This document shows, piece after piece, positions 35,426-43,507 of a stretch of DNA of 64,000 nucleotides. Numbering within the stretch: the stretch's first letter is position 1; every line of letters starts with the position of its first letter. The position numbers and the translations under genes were made by a program. Origin of the DNA: Gleimia coleocanis DSM 15436 (GTDB lineage Bacteria > Actinomycetota > Actinomycetes > Actinomycetales > Actinomycetaceae). Under the pieces are notes generated by a model that made no database searches, was not told the DNA's origin, and saw nothing but the letters and a program-made list of their open reading frames with translations. The stretch is from positions 124,001-188,000 of the forward strand of contig NZ_DS999540.1 of NCBI RefSeq assembly GCF_000159015.1. Direction: 5' to 3'.

Positions 35426-36067
35426 TCACTCTGCAGTTAGTTTCGCGTTCTGCGGAATCTGCAGCTGAATCAAAGAAAGTGGCGCACGTGGCACGTTATC
35501 GCGTTCAACAATAACTTCATCCACAATAGTTGCTGCCTGGGCAAAAGCTTCAGCTACTACGGCTGCTGCACCCACCATGTCTACGCGCAGTACCCAGCGT
35601 GGACCTTCGATAAAAGTCACTCGCAGTGGAGTGAAACCATCTTGTCCGGTTTCCGACTTTACGGGGATAGCAACCTGTAGTTCTTCTGCCCAGCGGCCTT
35701 TAGCCCGTTCGACCTGGGCTCCTTCTGCTTTAAAAGAGGCTTCTGTTTGATCTAGCAGGTCATTTGCAACGCCACCTGACTTCGGAGCGGCAACTACCAG
35801 CAGGTGAACTACGAAGCCGTTGAATAACAAATTCAGGCGCTGGATAGACTGCCGGTCATCGCTCATGATTGGCTGTACCTGCATGCCTGGAACCATTGGC
35901 AACTTAAGGGTTCCGAAATCCAGGTGAGTTAGACGCGGTTTCTTTTGAGTGATGTCGTATGGGCCGTGGTCTGGAGTTTCAACCAGAGGTTCTACTTCTT
36001 CGTTATCCGCTGGGGTTACGTCAACGTCGCCTTTAACGATTGACTTTTTCTTACCAAACCAAGCCAT
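35426..36067 (-). CDS. DUF3710 protein
   Basis: 213 residues. The N-terminus is basic then acidic; the core GPYDITQ, HLDFGTLKLPMVPGMQVQPIM and FIEGPRWVLRVDMVGAAA is typical of DUF3710, an actinobacterial family of unknown function. dut normally lies just upstream in this cluster but is absent here: the next gene is the DUF4193 one, 57 bp away. Confidence 0.9.
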   Translation of the reverse strand: MAWFGKKKSIVKGDVDVTPADNEEVEPLVETPDHGPYDITQKKPRLTHLDFGTLKLPMVPGMQVQPIMSDDRQSIQRLNLLFNGFVVHLLVVAAPKSGGVANDLLDQTEASFKAEGAQVERAKGRWAEELQVAIPVKSETGQDGFTPLRVTFIEGPRWVLRVDMVGAAAVVAEAFAQAATIVDEVIVERDNVPRAPLSLIQLQIPQNAKLTAE

Positions 36068-36124
36068 ATTTTTCCTTCCAAAAATGGGTAAGGCACGGCA
36101 ATACGCCGTGCCTAATAGTTTATG

Positions 36125-36424
36125 TCATTCTGCACATTCAGCGCAGATGGTTTCCCCATCGCGTTCTTCTGCCAGCTGGCTGATGTGGTGTACCAGGAAG
36201 CATTCGGAACAGGTAAATTCGTCATCCTGACGTGGGACTACGCGGACGGTGAGTTCTTCGTTAGAGAGGTCAGCGCCTGGCAGTTCAAAGTCTTCGGCAA
36301 CATCGTTTTCGTCTTCGTCAACGGAGTTTGAACCAACATCACTGCGACGGCTCTTGAGTTCTTCAATAGACTCTTCAGAAACTTCGTCCTCGTTCTTACG
36401 TGGAGCATCGTAATCAGTTGCCAT
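36125..36424 (-). CDS. DUF4193 zinc-ribbon-like protein
   Basis: 99 residues. MATDYDAPRKNEDE start, then acidic, and a C-terminal FTCSECFLVHHIS ... ICAECAE pair of CxxC motifs, a likely zinc site. DUF4193 is conserved across actinobacteria, near dut and sigma factor genes, without a settled function. An AAGGAATG ribosome site precedes the ATG. Confidence 0.92.
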   Translation of the reverse strand: MATDYDAPRKNEDEVSEESIEELKSRRSDVGSNSVDEDENDVAEDFELPGADLSNEELTVRVVPRQDDEFTCSECFLVHHISQLAEERDGETICAECAE

Positions 36425-36609
36425 TTTTCATTCCTTTTGAGGTTTTGAGCCTGCTGCTCGCTACAGATTAGCAGACTCGATAGAAAAATTGTTATCGGAC
36501 GGATAATAACACTATTTTTACTGAAATGCGCAATACCGACTCGACACGCTGACAATTTCATCTTTTTCTTCTAGGCTAAGAGGAGCGCTATTTCGTACAG
36601 GAGGATCCC

Positions 36610-37638
36610 ATGATTGAACTTGAACTGCTGGGAGCACATGCTGATGGTTCTCAGTTGGTTTTTACAGATGCGTCTGGGGAACGTTATCTGATTACCATCG
36701 ATGATGCTTTAAAAGCGGCGATTCGTCGTGAGGAAATGCAAATCGAAGTTGCAGCGAAGCGTTCTGATTTAAATCCTCGTGATATTCAGCAGTTGCTTCG
36801 CGCGGGTATGGAACCTGCTGAGATTGCTTCTGCTTATGGTTTGGATTTGGCGCGTATTAATCGTTTTGTAGCGCCGATTATGTCTGAGCGTTCTTTCATA
36901 GTCGCAAAGGCTTTAGAAATGCCTGTGGGGGCTGATTTGGATGCTCCGAAGCTGCAGGACGTGGTGATTGATCGTTTAGCTACGCGCGCAGTAGATTCAG
37001 CTTCGTTAGTGTGGAATGCGACGCGTAAACCACATCAGTCTTGGAATCTGCATTTAAGTTTCATTCAGGCTGCCCGTACTCTGCATGCTTCTTGGGAGAT
37101 TGAGGCAAATGGCCGGTTGATTCGGGCGTTGGATGAGCAGGCTCGTTGGTTGACTGAGACTTTAACTCCAGCTGCTGCTCCACAGGTAGTGGCAATGCCA
37201 GCTTCGGCATCTTTTACGGCACCGGGAGAGCCAGAAAATATTGCGGATGTTGAGAAGCTTCTGGACGAGTTAGCTTCGGCGCGTGGCAAGCGCTCAGCTG
37301 CTCCTGCTAAGGAGGCTCCGGAATACGTGGCTCCTGCTCCTGCTGTTTTGCAAATTTCCGAGGGCGGCAAGTCGATGTCTACTCCTGTTGCAGAGCCTGA
37401 GCCTGTAGCTACACCTGCTCAGGTTGAAGCAGAAGATACTGAGACGAAAAAGTTACAGGTGGCTCCAGTTATTGAGGATTCCGTAGAACTTCACTCTGAT
37501 GACGATGTGCAGTCTCTGCCAGGTTTAGATTCTTTACCTTCTCAACCTGAAGTGGAGAAGCCTAAGAAGGCTCAGAGCGCGAAGCGGCGTTCAGTCCCAA
37601 CTTGGGATGAGATTATTTTCGGCGCTAAAGCAGACTAA
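36610..37638 (+). CDS. sepH: Septation protein SepH (DUF3071)
   Basis: 342 residues. The N-terminal DUF3071 domain (about 1-165) is complete, starting MIELELLGAHADGSQLVF, with a predicted helix-turn-helix (NPRDIQQLLRAGMEPAEIASAYG) and NRFVAPIMSERSF. In Streptomyces and Mycobacterium SepH stimulates FtsZ assembly. The rest is an Ala/Pro/Glu-rich disordered linker (about 190-330) ending PTWDEIIFGAKAD. GGAGGATCCC precedes the ATG. The linker holds one 12-mer repeat. Confidence 0.93.
   Translation: MIELELLGAHADGSQLVFTDASGERYLITIDDALKAAIRREEMQIEVAAKRSDLNPRDIQQLLRAGMEPAEIASAYGLDLARINRFVAPIMSERSFIVAKALEMPVGADLDAPKLQDVVIDRLATRAVDSASLVWNATRKPHQSWNLHLSFIQAARTLHASWEIEANGRLIRALDEQARWLTETLTPAAAPQVVAMPASASFTAPGEPENIADVEKLLDELASARGKRSAAPAKEAPEYVAPAPAVLQISEGGKSMSTPVAEPEPVATPAQVEAEDTETKKLQVAPVIEDSVELHSDDDVQSLPGLDSLPSQPEVEKPKKAQSAKRRSVPTWDEIIFGAKAD
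37355..37366 (+). repeat. 12-mer repeat TTTCCGAGGGCG
   Basis: Exact copy on the coding strand of sepH, in its disordered linker; translated I-S-E-G-G. Confidence 0.9.
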
Positions 37639-37664
37639 TTCTAGCTTCTGTCTATAAAACTCTC

Positions 37665-37700
37665 ACGTTTCCCTACATGAAAATTCATGTAGGGAAACGT
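37665..37700. terminator. Terminator between sepH and phosphodiesterase gene
   Basis: Seventeen-base perfect arms (37665-37681, 37684-37700) with a minimal AA centre, between convergent genes. There is no long T-run on either side. Confidence 0.7.
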
Positions 37701-37729
37701 CATTTCACGACGTAGTGAAGTACCTGCTA

Positions 37730-38878
37730 CTAAGCTATACGCAGGATTGGAATTGCTGTCTCTGCACGAGTAACCGAACCATGTACTCCCCGTAGATTAA
37801 CTTGCCTGGCTGGTTGTACCCGCGAATCCACAATCACTTGGTTTCCCAGCGAAAACACCAAAGCATCAGCTTCAAAGTACTTTGGTTTCCGCCCTCCGAA
37901 TGCTAACTCTTGTTCGCGCACGATAATTGCACAATCGCCTAAGAAATCAGCCCAACGATCCAGCACTTCCGCCTGTTTGCCTGGCTGCGCGTGCAAGTGA
38001 ACTGCCCGTCCTTCTCCAGCTATTAACGCAACTCCCTGGGAAAGCGCCTTTTCAGAAGCCAAATCTAAACGCTTATGAACATCAATCATCCCATGATCAG
38101 CCGTCAGAATCACTGCCGCGTCACTTGGACAAGCTGCCACCAAGGTACGCAACTGCGCATCAACTTGCTCTAGCTCATCCGTCCATTTCACTGACTTCCA
38201 GCCGTATTCATGACCCACATGATCTAGCTCAGACCAGTACAGATAGCACAAGCCTTCCCCACGTTGCAGGTGTCTACGCCCCTGCGCAATCCGAGCGTCA
38301 AAACTATCCGCACCAATGAACTCAGTATTGCGAAAAGCCGCATCTGTAAGACCAGAGTTAGCAAACCGGCTGGCAGAAATAACCTTAGCTCCCCCACCTA
38401 AACTGAAAAGCGGTTCCACCGGCTGAAACTGCATTGCGGGAGTTTCAATCTCAGCGAAAGAAATCAAATTTCCCGTCTTATCACCGCTCTTAACAGACCA
38501 GCCCGTCATATTCGTGTCGCACGGATATTCTCCGGTAGTAAGAGAAGTCAGCGCTACTGCAGTAGTTGAAGGCAGCACTGTGCGTCCCTCAATCATATTC
38601 GCCCAAACAGAACGCAAAAACGGTGTATGTGCGCGACATTCCTCAAGCTGCGCTAATCCCATGCCATCAATCAAAACGACGCAGACTGCACGTAGATCAT
38701 TCCCCAACTGCAGGCGCTCATCTAAAGCTGTTTCTGCATACTCTGCACCCAACCGAGGAAAACGAGGCGTAAGTTCAACTCCCAAACCCCGGTAGGCACT
38801 ACGCATAATCTGCGTAATATGCGGGTAGTCTGCGGTATAGGCGGAAGTGCCAGCCTGATATGAAGTAAATTGAGGCAT
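37730..38878 (-). CDS. Alkaline phosphatase-superfamily phosphodiesterase
   Basis: 382 residues from the ATG at 38878, which has GAAGGA 7 nt upstream; the longer frame to 38935 overlaps the divergent topoisomerase start and is rejected. Nucleotide pyrophosphatase/phosphodiesterase type: metal-binding VLIDGMGL near residue 70, nucleophile threonine in LPSTTAVALTSL, YWSELDHVGHEYG and TADHGMID metal ligands. No signal peptide, so cytoplasmic. The same gene sits before the topoisomerase A gene in many actinobacteria. The substrate is unknown. Confidence 0.88.
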   Translation of the reverse strand: MPQFTSYQAGTSAYTADYPHITQIMRSAYRGLGVELTPRFPRLGAEYAETALDERLQLGNDLRAVCVVLIDGMGLAQLEECRAHTPFLRSVWANMIEGRTVLPSTTAVALTSLTTGEYPCDTNMTGWSVKSGDKTGNLISFAEIETPAMQFQPVEPLFSLGGGAKVISASRFANSGLTDAAFRNTEFIGADSFDARIAQGRRHLQRGEGLCYLYWSELDHVGHEYGWKSVKWTDELEQVDAQLRTLVAACPSDAAVILTADHGMIDVHKRLDLASEKALSQGVALIAGEGRAVHLHAQPGKQAEVLDRWADFLGDCAIIVREQELAFGGRKPKYFEADALVFSLGNQVIVDSRVQPARQVNLRGVHGSVTRAETAIPILRIA

Positions 38879-38943
38879 CTGTTTTCCTTCCGCTCGGCGT
38901 GGTATATAGCCTAAAATACACGGTTTTTGGGACAATTGTAGCT

Positions 38944-41361
38944 ATGTCGACTACTGTTTCACCAACCGTTGCAGAGAACATCATCGAAATCGATGTCTCT
39001 GATGAAATGCGTGGCTCCTTCCTCGAGTACGCCTACTCTGTAATCTACGCGCGCGCCCTGCCGGATGCGCGCGACGGGTGTAAGCCAGTACAGCGACGTA
39101 TCCTATTCCAAATGTCGCAAATGGGATTACGCCCAGAGAAAGGCCACGTTAAGTCCCAAAGCGTAGTTGGTGAAGTAATGGGTAAGCTGCACCCGCACGG
39201 TGATGCAGCAATTTATGATGCCTTAGTACGTTTGGCTCAGCCATTCAACCTGCGCCTGCCCTTAGTTGACGGTCACGGCAACTTCGGTTCCCTAGATGAC
39301 GGCCCTGCAGCGGCACGTTATACGGAAGCCCGCCTCGCTCCAGCTGCGATGGATTTGGTTTCTAACTTGGACGAAGATGTAGTCGACTTCGTTCCAAACT
39401 ACGATAACCGCAACATGCAGCCAGATGTGCTGCCAGCTGGTTTCCCACAGCTTTTAGTTAATGGCGCGATGGGTATTGCCGTGGGTATGGCAACTAATAT
39501 TGCACCGCATAACTTGGGCGAAGTCGTGGCAGCGACCTGTCACTTGATTGATAATCCTGAGGCAACTACCGCTGACTTAATGCGTTTCGTGCCGGGTCCG
39601 GACCTGCCTGAGGGCGGCATTATCGTAGGTCTTGATGGTATCCGGGAAGCCTACGAAACTGGCCGTGGTGCTTTTAAGACTCGGGCGAAGATTACGGTTG
39701 AACGTGTTACTGCCCGCAAGCAGGGACTGGTTATTACTGAACTTCCCTACTTGGTTGGCCCCGAACGCGTTATCGAAAAGATTAAGGAAGCTGTTAATTC
39801 TAAGAAGCTGCAGGGTATTTCGAATGTTTCTAACTTAACTGACCGCCATCATGGGGTGCGGTTAGTGGTTGAGGTTAAGAATGGTTTTAACCCGCAGGCA
39901 GTGATGTCTCAGCTGTTTAAGCACACCCCGTTGGAAGATAATTTCTCTATTAACGCCGTTGCGTTGGTGGATGGTCGCCCAATGACTTTGGGTTTGAAGC
40001 AGATGCTGGAAGTTTATGTCAAGCATCGTTTGTCTGTGATTGAACGTCGTTCGCAGTTCCGTTTGCAGAAGGCTTTGGATCGTCTGCATTTGGTTGAGGG
40101 TTTGTTGGTTGCAATTGTTGATATTGACGACGTAATCGCGATTATTCGTTCTTCGGATGATGTTGATTCAGCTCGTACGCGTTTAATGGATGTTTTTGAG
40201 TTGTCTGAGATTCAGGCTGATCATATTCTGTCGTTGCGTCTGCGTCGTTTGACTAAGTTCTCTCGTATTGAGTTGGAAACTGAACAGGCTGAGTTACTGT
40301 CGCAGATTGAGGGTTTGCGCCATATTCTGGGTTCTGAGCAGGCTTTGCGGACTGTTGTGCGTGATGAGTTGGTGGAGGTTTCTAAGCGTTTAGCTACTCC
40401 GCGTCGTACGGTTTTGTTGTCTGCGGATCCGCAGCAGGTGGAGACTGCTGGTAAGGCAGCGGCTGTTCCTTTGGAAATTCCTGATGCTCCGGTGCAAGTT
40501 GTTTTGACTGCTAATGGTGGTTTGATTCGTGTTGATGGCGCAGAACCGCTGGAGAAGACTGAGTCGCGTGGCATTTGGGATACGTATCGGGTTGCTATTT
40601 CTGCGACTGCTCGTTCGCAGGTTGGTTTGATTGACGCTTCTGGCATGTTGCACCGAGTTGAGGTGGTTGATTTACCTGAGGTTCCGCGTTCGGCTTCTAA
40701 TCCTTCTTTTGCGGGGGCGATTAGTGCTTCCCAGCTGTTGGGTACTGAGGTTTGTCCGGTGGGTCTGATTCACGTGGATGGCGATGATATTTCTGGTTTT
40801 GTAACGAAGTTGGGTCAGATTAAGCGTATGCGTCCTGATTTCGCTAAGGCTGATTCGTTTGAGACGATTTTGTTAACGGATGGCGATGAGGTTTTGTTTG
40901 CGGCGCCTTGCCCGGATGAGGCTGAGATTGTGATGGTCACTTCTGATGCGCAGTTGTTGCGTACTCCGGCGGCGAAGATTCGTCCGCAGGGTCGTGTGGC
41001 TGGTGGCGTAGTTGGCATGGTGATTGGCGAGGGTGCGCGTCTTTTGGAGGCGAATTTTGTTCCTTCCGAGGGCGCTCAGATCGTCACTGTGGCGGCTGCC
41101 GCTGATGGTCTTTTCGGTGAGATGCAGTCGTCGGTGAAGGTTAGCGATCTGGAGATTTACCCGGTTAAGGGGCGTGCGACGCAGGGTGTGCGTTGTCATC
41201 GTTTCTTAAAGAGTGAGTCTGAACTGGTGATGGCTCGTGTTACTGTTGGTCAGGCGATTGCTTCTAGTCCGACGGGTGAGCCAATGGATTTGCCTGAGGC
41301 TGATCCGCGTCGTGATGGTTCGGGCCATTCTTTGAATCATGAGGTCGCGGCGATTGTTTAG
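38944..41361 (+). CDS. parC: DNA topoisomerase (gyrase/topo IV) subunit A
   Basis: 805 residues from ATG 38944. Type IIA breakage-reunion subunit: VSDEMRGSFLEYAYSVIYARALPDARDG, QRDR HPHGDAAIYDALVRLAQPF, and active-site Tyr in AARYTEARLAP. The C-terminal beta-propeller (about 490-790) lacks an obvious QRRGGKG GyrA box, which favours a ParC-like role. The second-copy location next to rpoD, rather than dnaA-recF-gyrB, also supports this. Its B subunit is at 43.5-45.6 kb. The residue corresponding to E. coli GyrA S83 is alanine. Confidence 0.9.
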   Translation: MSTTVSPTVAENIIEIDVSDEMRGSFLEYAYSVIYARALPDARDGCKPVQRRILFQMSQMGLRPEKGHVKSQSVVGEVMGKLHPHGDAAIYDALVRLAQPFNLRLPLVDGHGNFGSLDDGPAAARYTEARLAPAAMDLVSNLDEDVVDFVPNYDNRNMQPDVLPAGFPQLLVNGAMGIAVGMATNIAPHNLGEVVAATCHLIDNPEATTADLMRFVPGPDLPEGGIIVGLDGIREAYETGRGAFKTRAKITVERVTARKQGLVITELPYLVGPERVIEKIKEAVNSKKLQGISNVSNLTDRHHGVRLVVEVKNGFNPQAVMSQLFKHTPLEDNFSINAVALVDGRPMTLGLKQMLEVYVKHRLSVIERRSQFRLQKALDRLHLVEGLLVAIVDIDDVIAIIRSSDDVDSARTRLMDVFELSEIQADHILSLRLRRLTKFSRIELETEQAELLSQIEGLRHILGSEQALRTVVRDELVEVSKRLATPRRTVLLSADPQQVETAGKAAAVPLEIPDAPVQVVLTANGGLIRVDGAEPLEKTESRGIWDTYRVAISATARSQVGLIDASGMLHRVEVVDLPEVPRSASNPSFAGAISASQLLGTEVCPVGLIHVDGDDISGFVTKLGQIKRMRPDFAKADSFETILLTDGDEVLFAAPCPDEAEIVMVTSDAQLLRTPAAKIRPQGRVAGGVVGMVIGEGARLLEANFVPSEGAQIVTVAAAADGLFGEMQSSVKVSDLEIYPVKGRATQGVRCHRFLKSESELVMARVTVGQAIASSPTGEPMDLPEADPRRDGSGHSLNHEVAAIV

Positions 41362-41369
41362 CGTATAGA

Positions 41370-41399
41370 AAAACGCGGGAACTCATGTTCCCGCGTTTT
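41370..41399. terminator. Terminator of topoisomerase A gene, repeat family member
   Basis: Thirteen-base perfect arms AAAACGCGGGAAC (41370-41382) and its complement (41387-41399) around TCAT, 9 bp after the stop. A-rich and T-rich flanks allow bidirectional use. It belongs to the CGCGGGAACTCA repeat family. Confidence 0.85.
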
Positions 41400-41460
41400 C
41401 ATTGCGTCCGAACTTAAACTCGCGCGTTTTCGCTGCGTGGGAAACTCAACTCGCACGCAG
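41400..41460. repeat. GC-rich intergenic repeat, convergent region 1
   Basis: Two further units follow the terminator: one around GAACTTAAACTCGCGCG and one formed by CTGCGTG (41433-41439) and CACGCAG (41454-41460) around GGAAACTCAACTCG. Related units are found at 46090 and 60735. Confidence 0.7.
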
Positions 41461-41477
41461 AGTAGACATAGTGGTGT

Positions 41478-42464
41478 TCACACGCTGAGGCTAAAAAGCT
41501 TTGCCGTGGCAACAGTTTCAAAGCCCAGGTTCTTATAAATTCCCAAAGCACCCGACGCATTCGTGGAAGAAAGACCGGTAGCAGTATGGTTCATACCGTC
41601 TTTAAACTGGGCGCGCATAGTTGCAGTAATCAAAGCTTCAGCAAGTGGTTCTGCACTATATTCTTCCAGAACCGCAATCTGGTCAATGTTACCTTCTTTC
41701 CAACCTAAAACCTGCCAGTCCTGCTCATAGGCCGATGCCATCAGGAATCCGGCAATTACCGGCCGGTCAGCACGGTTATCTACGGCTACGAAAGACCATT
41801 CCGGTTTGAAATCTGAACGACCTGCAAGCCAAGTTGCCAATGACTGCGGACTGCGCTGACGCTGTTCATAGGAAACCCGGTTTTCAACCTCTAGGATTTC
41901 TGATTCTGTGAAGTGCTGCCAAGGTTCGATTGAGAATAAGCTATTTAGTTCAACATAGCTAGGTTGTGAAATTAATGGAGCCCGCAAGTCATAGAAAGAA
42001 CGGCGCCACTGGTAGCCTAAACCGTTGAGGTGGTATTCCAGTTCCGCATTCCCCATTTCCACGTAGAACTCAATTAGTTTTGTATCTTCTGAAGTTACTT
42101 CAGCAGTTTCTAAAAGTCCTTTAGCAGTGTCAGTTAGCCAGGCTACTAAGGCTCCGCCAATCCCAATGCCACGGTACTGCGGGTCTACCCCACCTTGACA
42201 CATTGCGTGCGTCAAGTTAGCTTCACGAATTCGCACAAACGCGTAGCAGCGCAGAACATCGTCTTTCCACCCACCGATACAACGCATGTGGGCATCATCA
42301 TTAAAGAGGTCAAAGATTTCTGACTCAGAAGTACGGTAAGGCAATCCGTCGGCGTCTTCAATACGATTTGCCAAGGCTTGAAATTCAGCTGAATCACTTG
42401 CGGTAAGTGGACGCCAGCTGAAACCTAATTCGGGAATAAGGTTCATCTGTTCACTTACTTTCAC
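41478..42464 (-). CDS. Double-GNAT acetyltransferase-like protein, second of pair
   Basis: 328 residues, GTG start. Two GNAT domains in one chain, as in mycothiol synthase MshD: the first has GVDPQYRGIGIGGALVAWL (acetyl-CoA loop Q/R-x-x-G-x-G/A), the second is more degenerate (VLEEYSAEPLAEALITATM) and ends with NASGALGIYKNLGFE. It shares length and layout with its neighbour and is probably a tandem duplicate. The start overlaps the upstream stop by 4 nt. The substrate is unknown. Confidence 0.82.
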   Translation of the reverse strand: MKVSEQMNLIPELGFSWRPLTASDSAEFQALANRIEDADGLPYRTSESEIFDLFNDDAHMRCIGGWKDDVLRCYAFVRIREANLTHAMCQGGVDPQYRGIGIGGALVAWLTDTAKGLLETAEVTSEDTKLIEFYVEMGNAELEYHLNGLGYQWRRSFYDLRAPLISQPSYVELNSLFSIEPWQHFTESEILEVENRVSYEQRQRSPQSLATWLAGRSDFKPEWSFVAVDNRADRPVIAGFLMASAYEQDWQVLGWKEGNIDQIAVLEEYSAEPLAEALITATMRAQFKDGMNHTATGLSSTNASGALGIYKNLGFETVATAKLFSLSV

Positions 42465-43489
42465 AAATCCAACGCGTAGTAGATTTGATAACCTTCCGTA
42501 GCAAATCCCATACGTTCATAGAAGTCACGCGCCCCGTGAGGGTTATCTCTATCCACGTCTAAACCGATTGCCTCAACCCCCGCTGCTTGAGCGGCGGCCA
42601 TTGCAGAGGTGAGCAAGGCTTTACCTAAACCATGGGCACGTGCGTCTGGGGATACTCCCAAAAGTTCAATATAGGCTTCACTGCGCTGTGCTTGTACCCA
42701 CCGAGCCGGGTGACGGCACACCATCACGTAGCCAACGACGGTGCCTTCTGGATCTAAAGCTACGAAAGACCAGCGTGGGTCTAATCCTGGGCGGGACAGT
42801 AGCCACCAGGAACGAGCTTCCTCTTTAGTTCCCCAGTGATCTTTAAAAGCTTGATCGTGTACTTGCTGTAAGGTCGCGTCAGAAACCACTGCCCAAGGTT
42901 GGATAATGTAACCGTTGCATGGCTGAGCAACTTCTACTTCCGTATTTGTGAACTGGTGGTACATGACTTCGAAAGTACGACGGGATGAGAATCCCGCAGC
43001 CATATAAAGCCGACGGCGGTCATCTACGTGAGCATCAACCAGATTCGCGAGACGCACTTCCAAAGTAGAGTCGTCACCCAAAACCTCTACGAAGAGCTGG
43101 CGGGCACGGGATTCCTGCCATTTCAGAACTGCGCGTCCAATCCCCCGCCCTCGGAAATCTGGAGAAATAAACGCCACGACTTCTGCGCGGGCAATGTCCT
43201 CATCTGGAATCTGGATTTCTACACCTGCGAAGGCCACGAGTTTGCCGGCTGCGTCGCGTCCCACGATAGCTTCAGCTGGCAACACCCCCAGATTGTATTC
43301 CAAGAACAGGGCAATACGCTGATCATTTACAGAATGGAGGGCGTTATCCGCAGTCTCACAGTAGCGAATCAGCAGGGTAAGTTCAGCTAAATCAGCAGCA
43401 GTAAGTCGCTTCCAGGTGAGGCCTAAATGAGCTTTCGGATACTCTACAACATCAGCTGGTTGTAGGCGTGCAATCAGACTTTGGTTCAT
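42461..43489 (-). CDS. Double-GNAT acetyltransferase, first of pair
   Basis: 342 residues. Both GNAT domains retain the acetyl-CoA signature: SPDFRGRGIGRAVL (about 128-141) and SPDARAHGLGKALL (about 275-288), followed by DNPHGARDFYERMGF. The arrangement resembles MshD (mycothiol synthase), but MshD identity cannot be shown from sequence alone. It lies 18 nt after the topoisomerase B gene and is probably co-transcribed. One 12-mer repeat encodes F-R-G-R within the acetyl-CoA loop itself. Confidence 0.85.
   Translation of the reverse strand: MNQSLIARLQPADVVEYPKAHLGLTWKRLTAADLAELTLLIRYCETADNALHSVNDQRIALFLEYNLGVLPAEAIVGRDAAGKLVAFAGVEIQIPDEDIARAEVVAFISPDFRGRGIGRAVLKWQESRARQLFVEVLGDDSTLEVRLANLVDAHVDDRRRLYMAAGFSSRRTFEVMYHQFTNTEVEVAQPCNGYIIQPWAVVSDATLQQVHDQAFKDHWGTKEEARSWWLLSRPGLDPRWSFVALDPEGTVVGYVMVCRHPARWVQAQRSEAYIELLGVSPDARAHGLGKALLTSAMAAAQAAGVEAIGLDVDRDNPHGARDFYERMGFATEGYQIYYALDL
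43146..43157 (-). repeat. 12-mer repeat TTTCCGAGGGCG
   Basis: Exact copy on the coding strand of the GNAT gene; translated F-R-G-R-G, part of the conserved acetyl-CoA loop. Confidence 0.9.
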
Positions 43490-43507
43490 TCTTTTTTCGT
43501 CCCTCCC

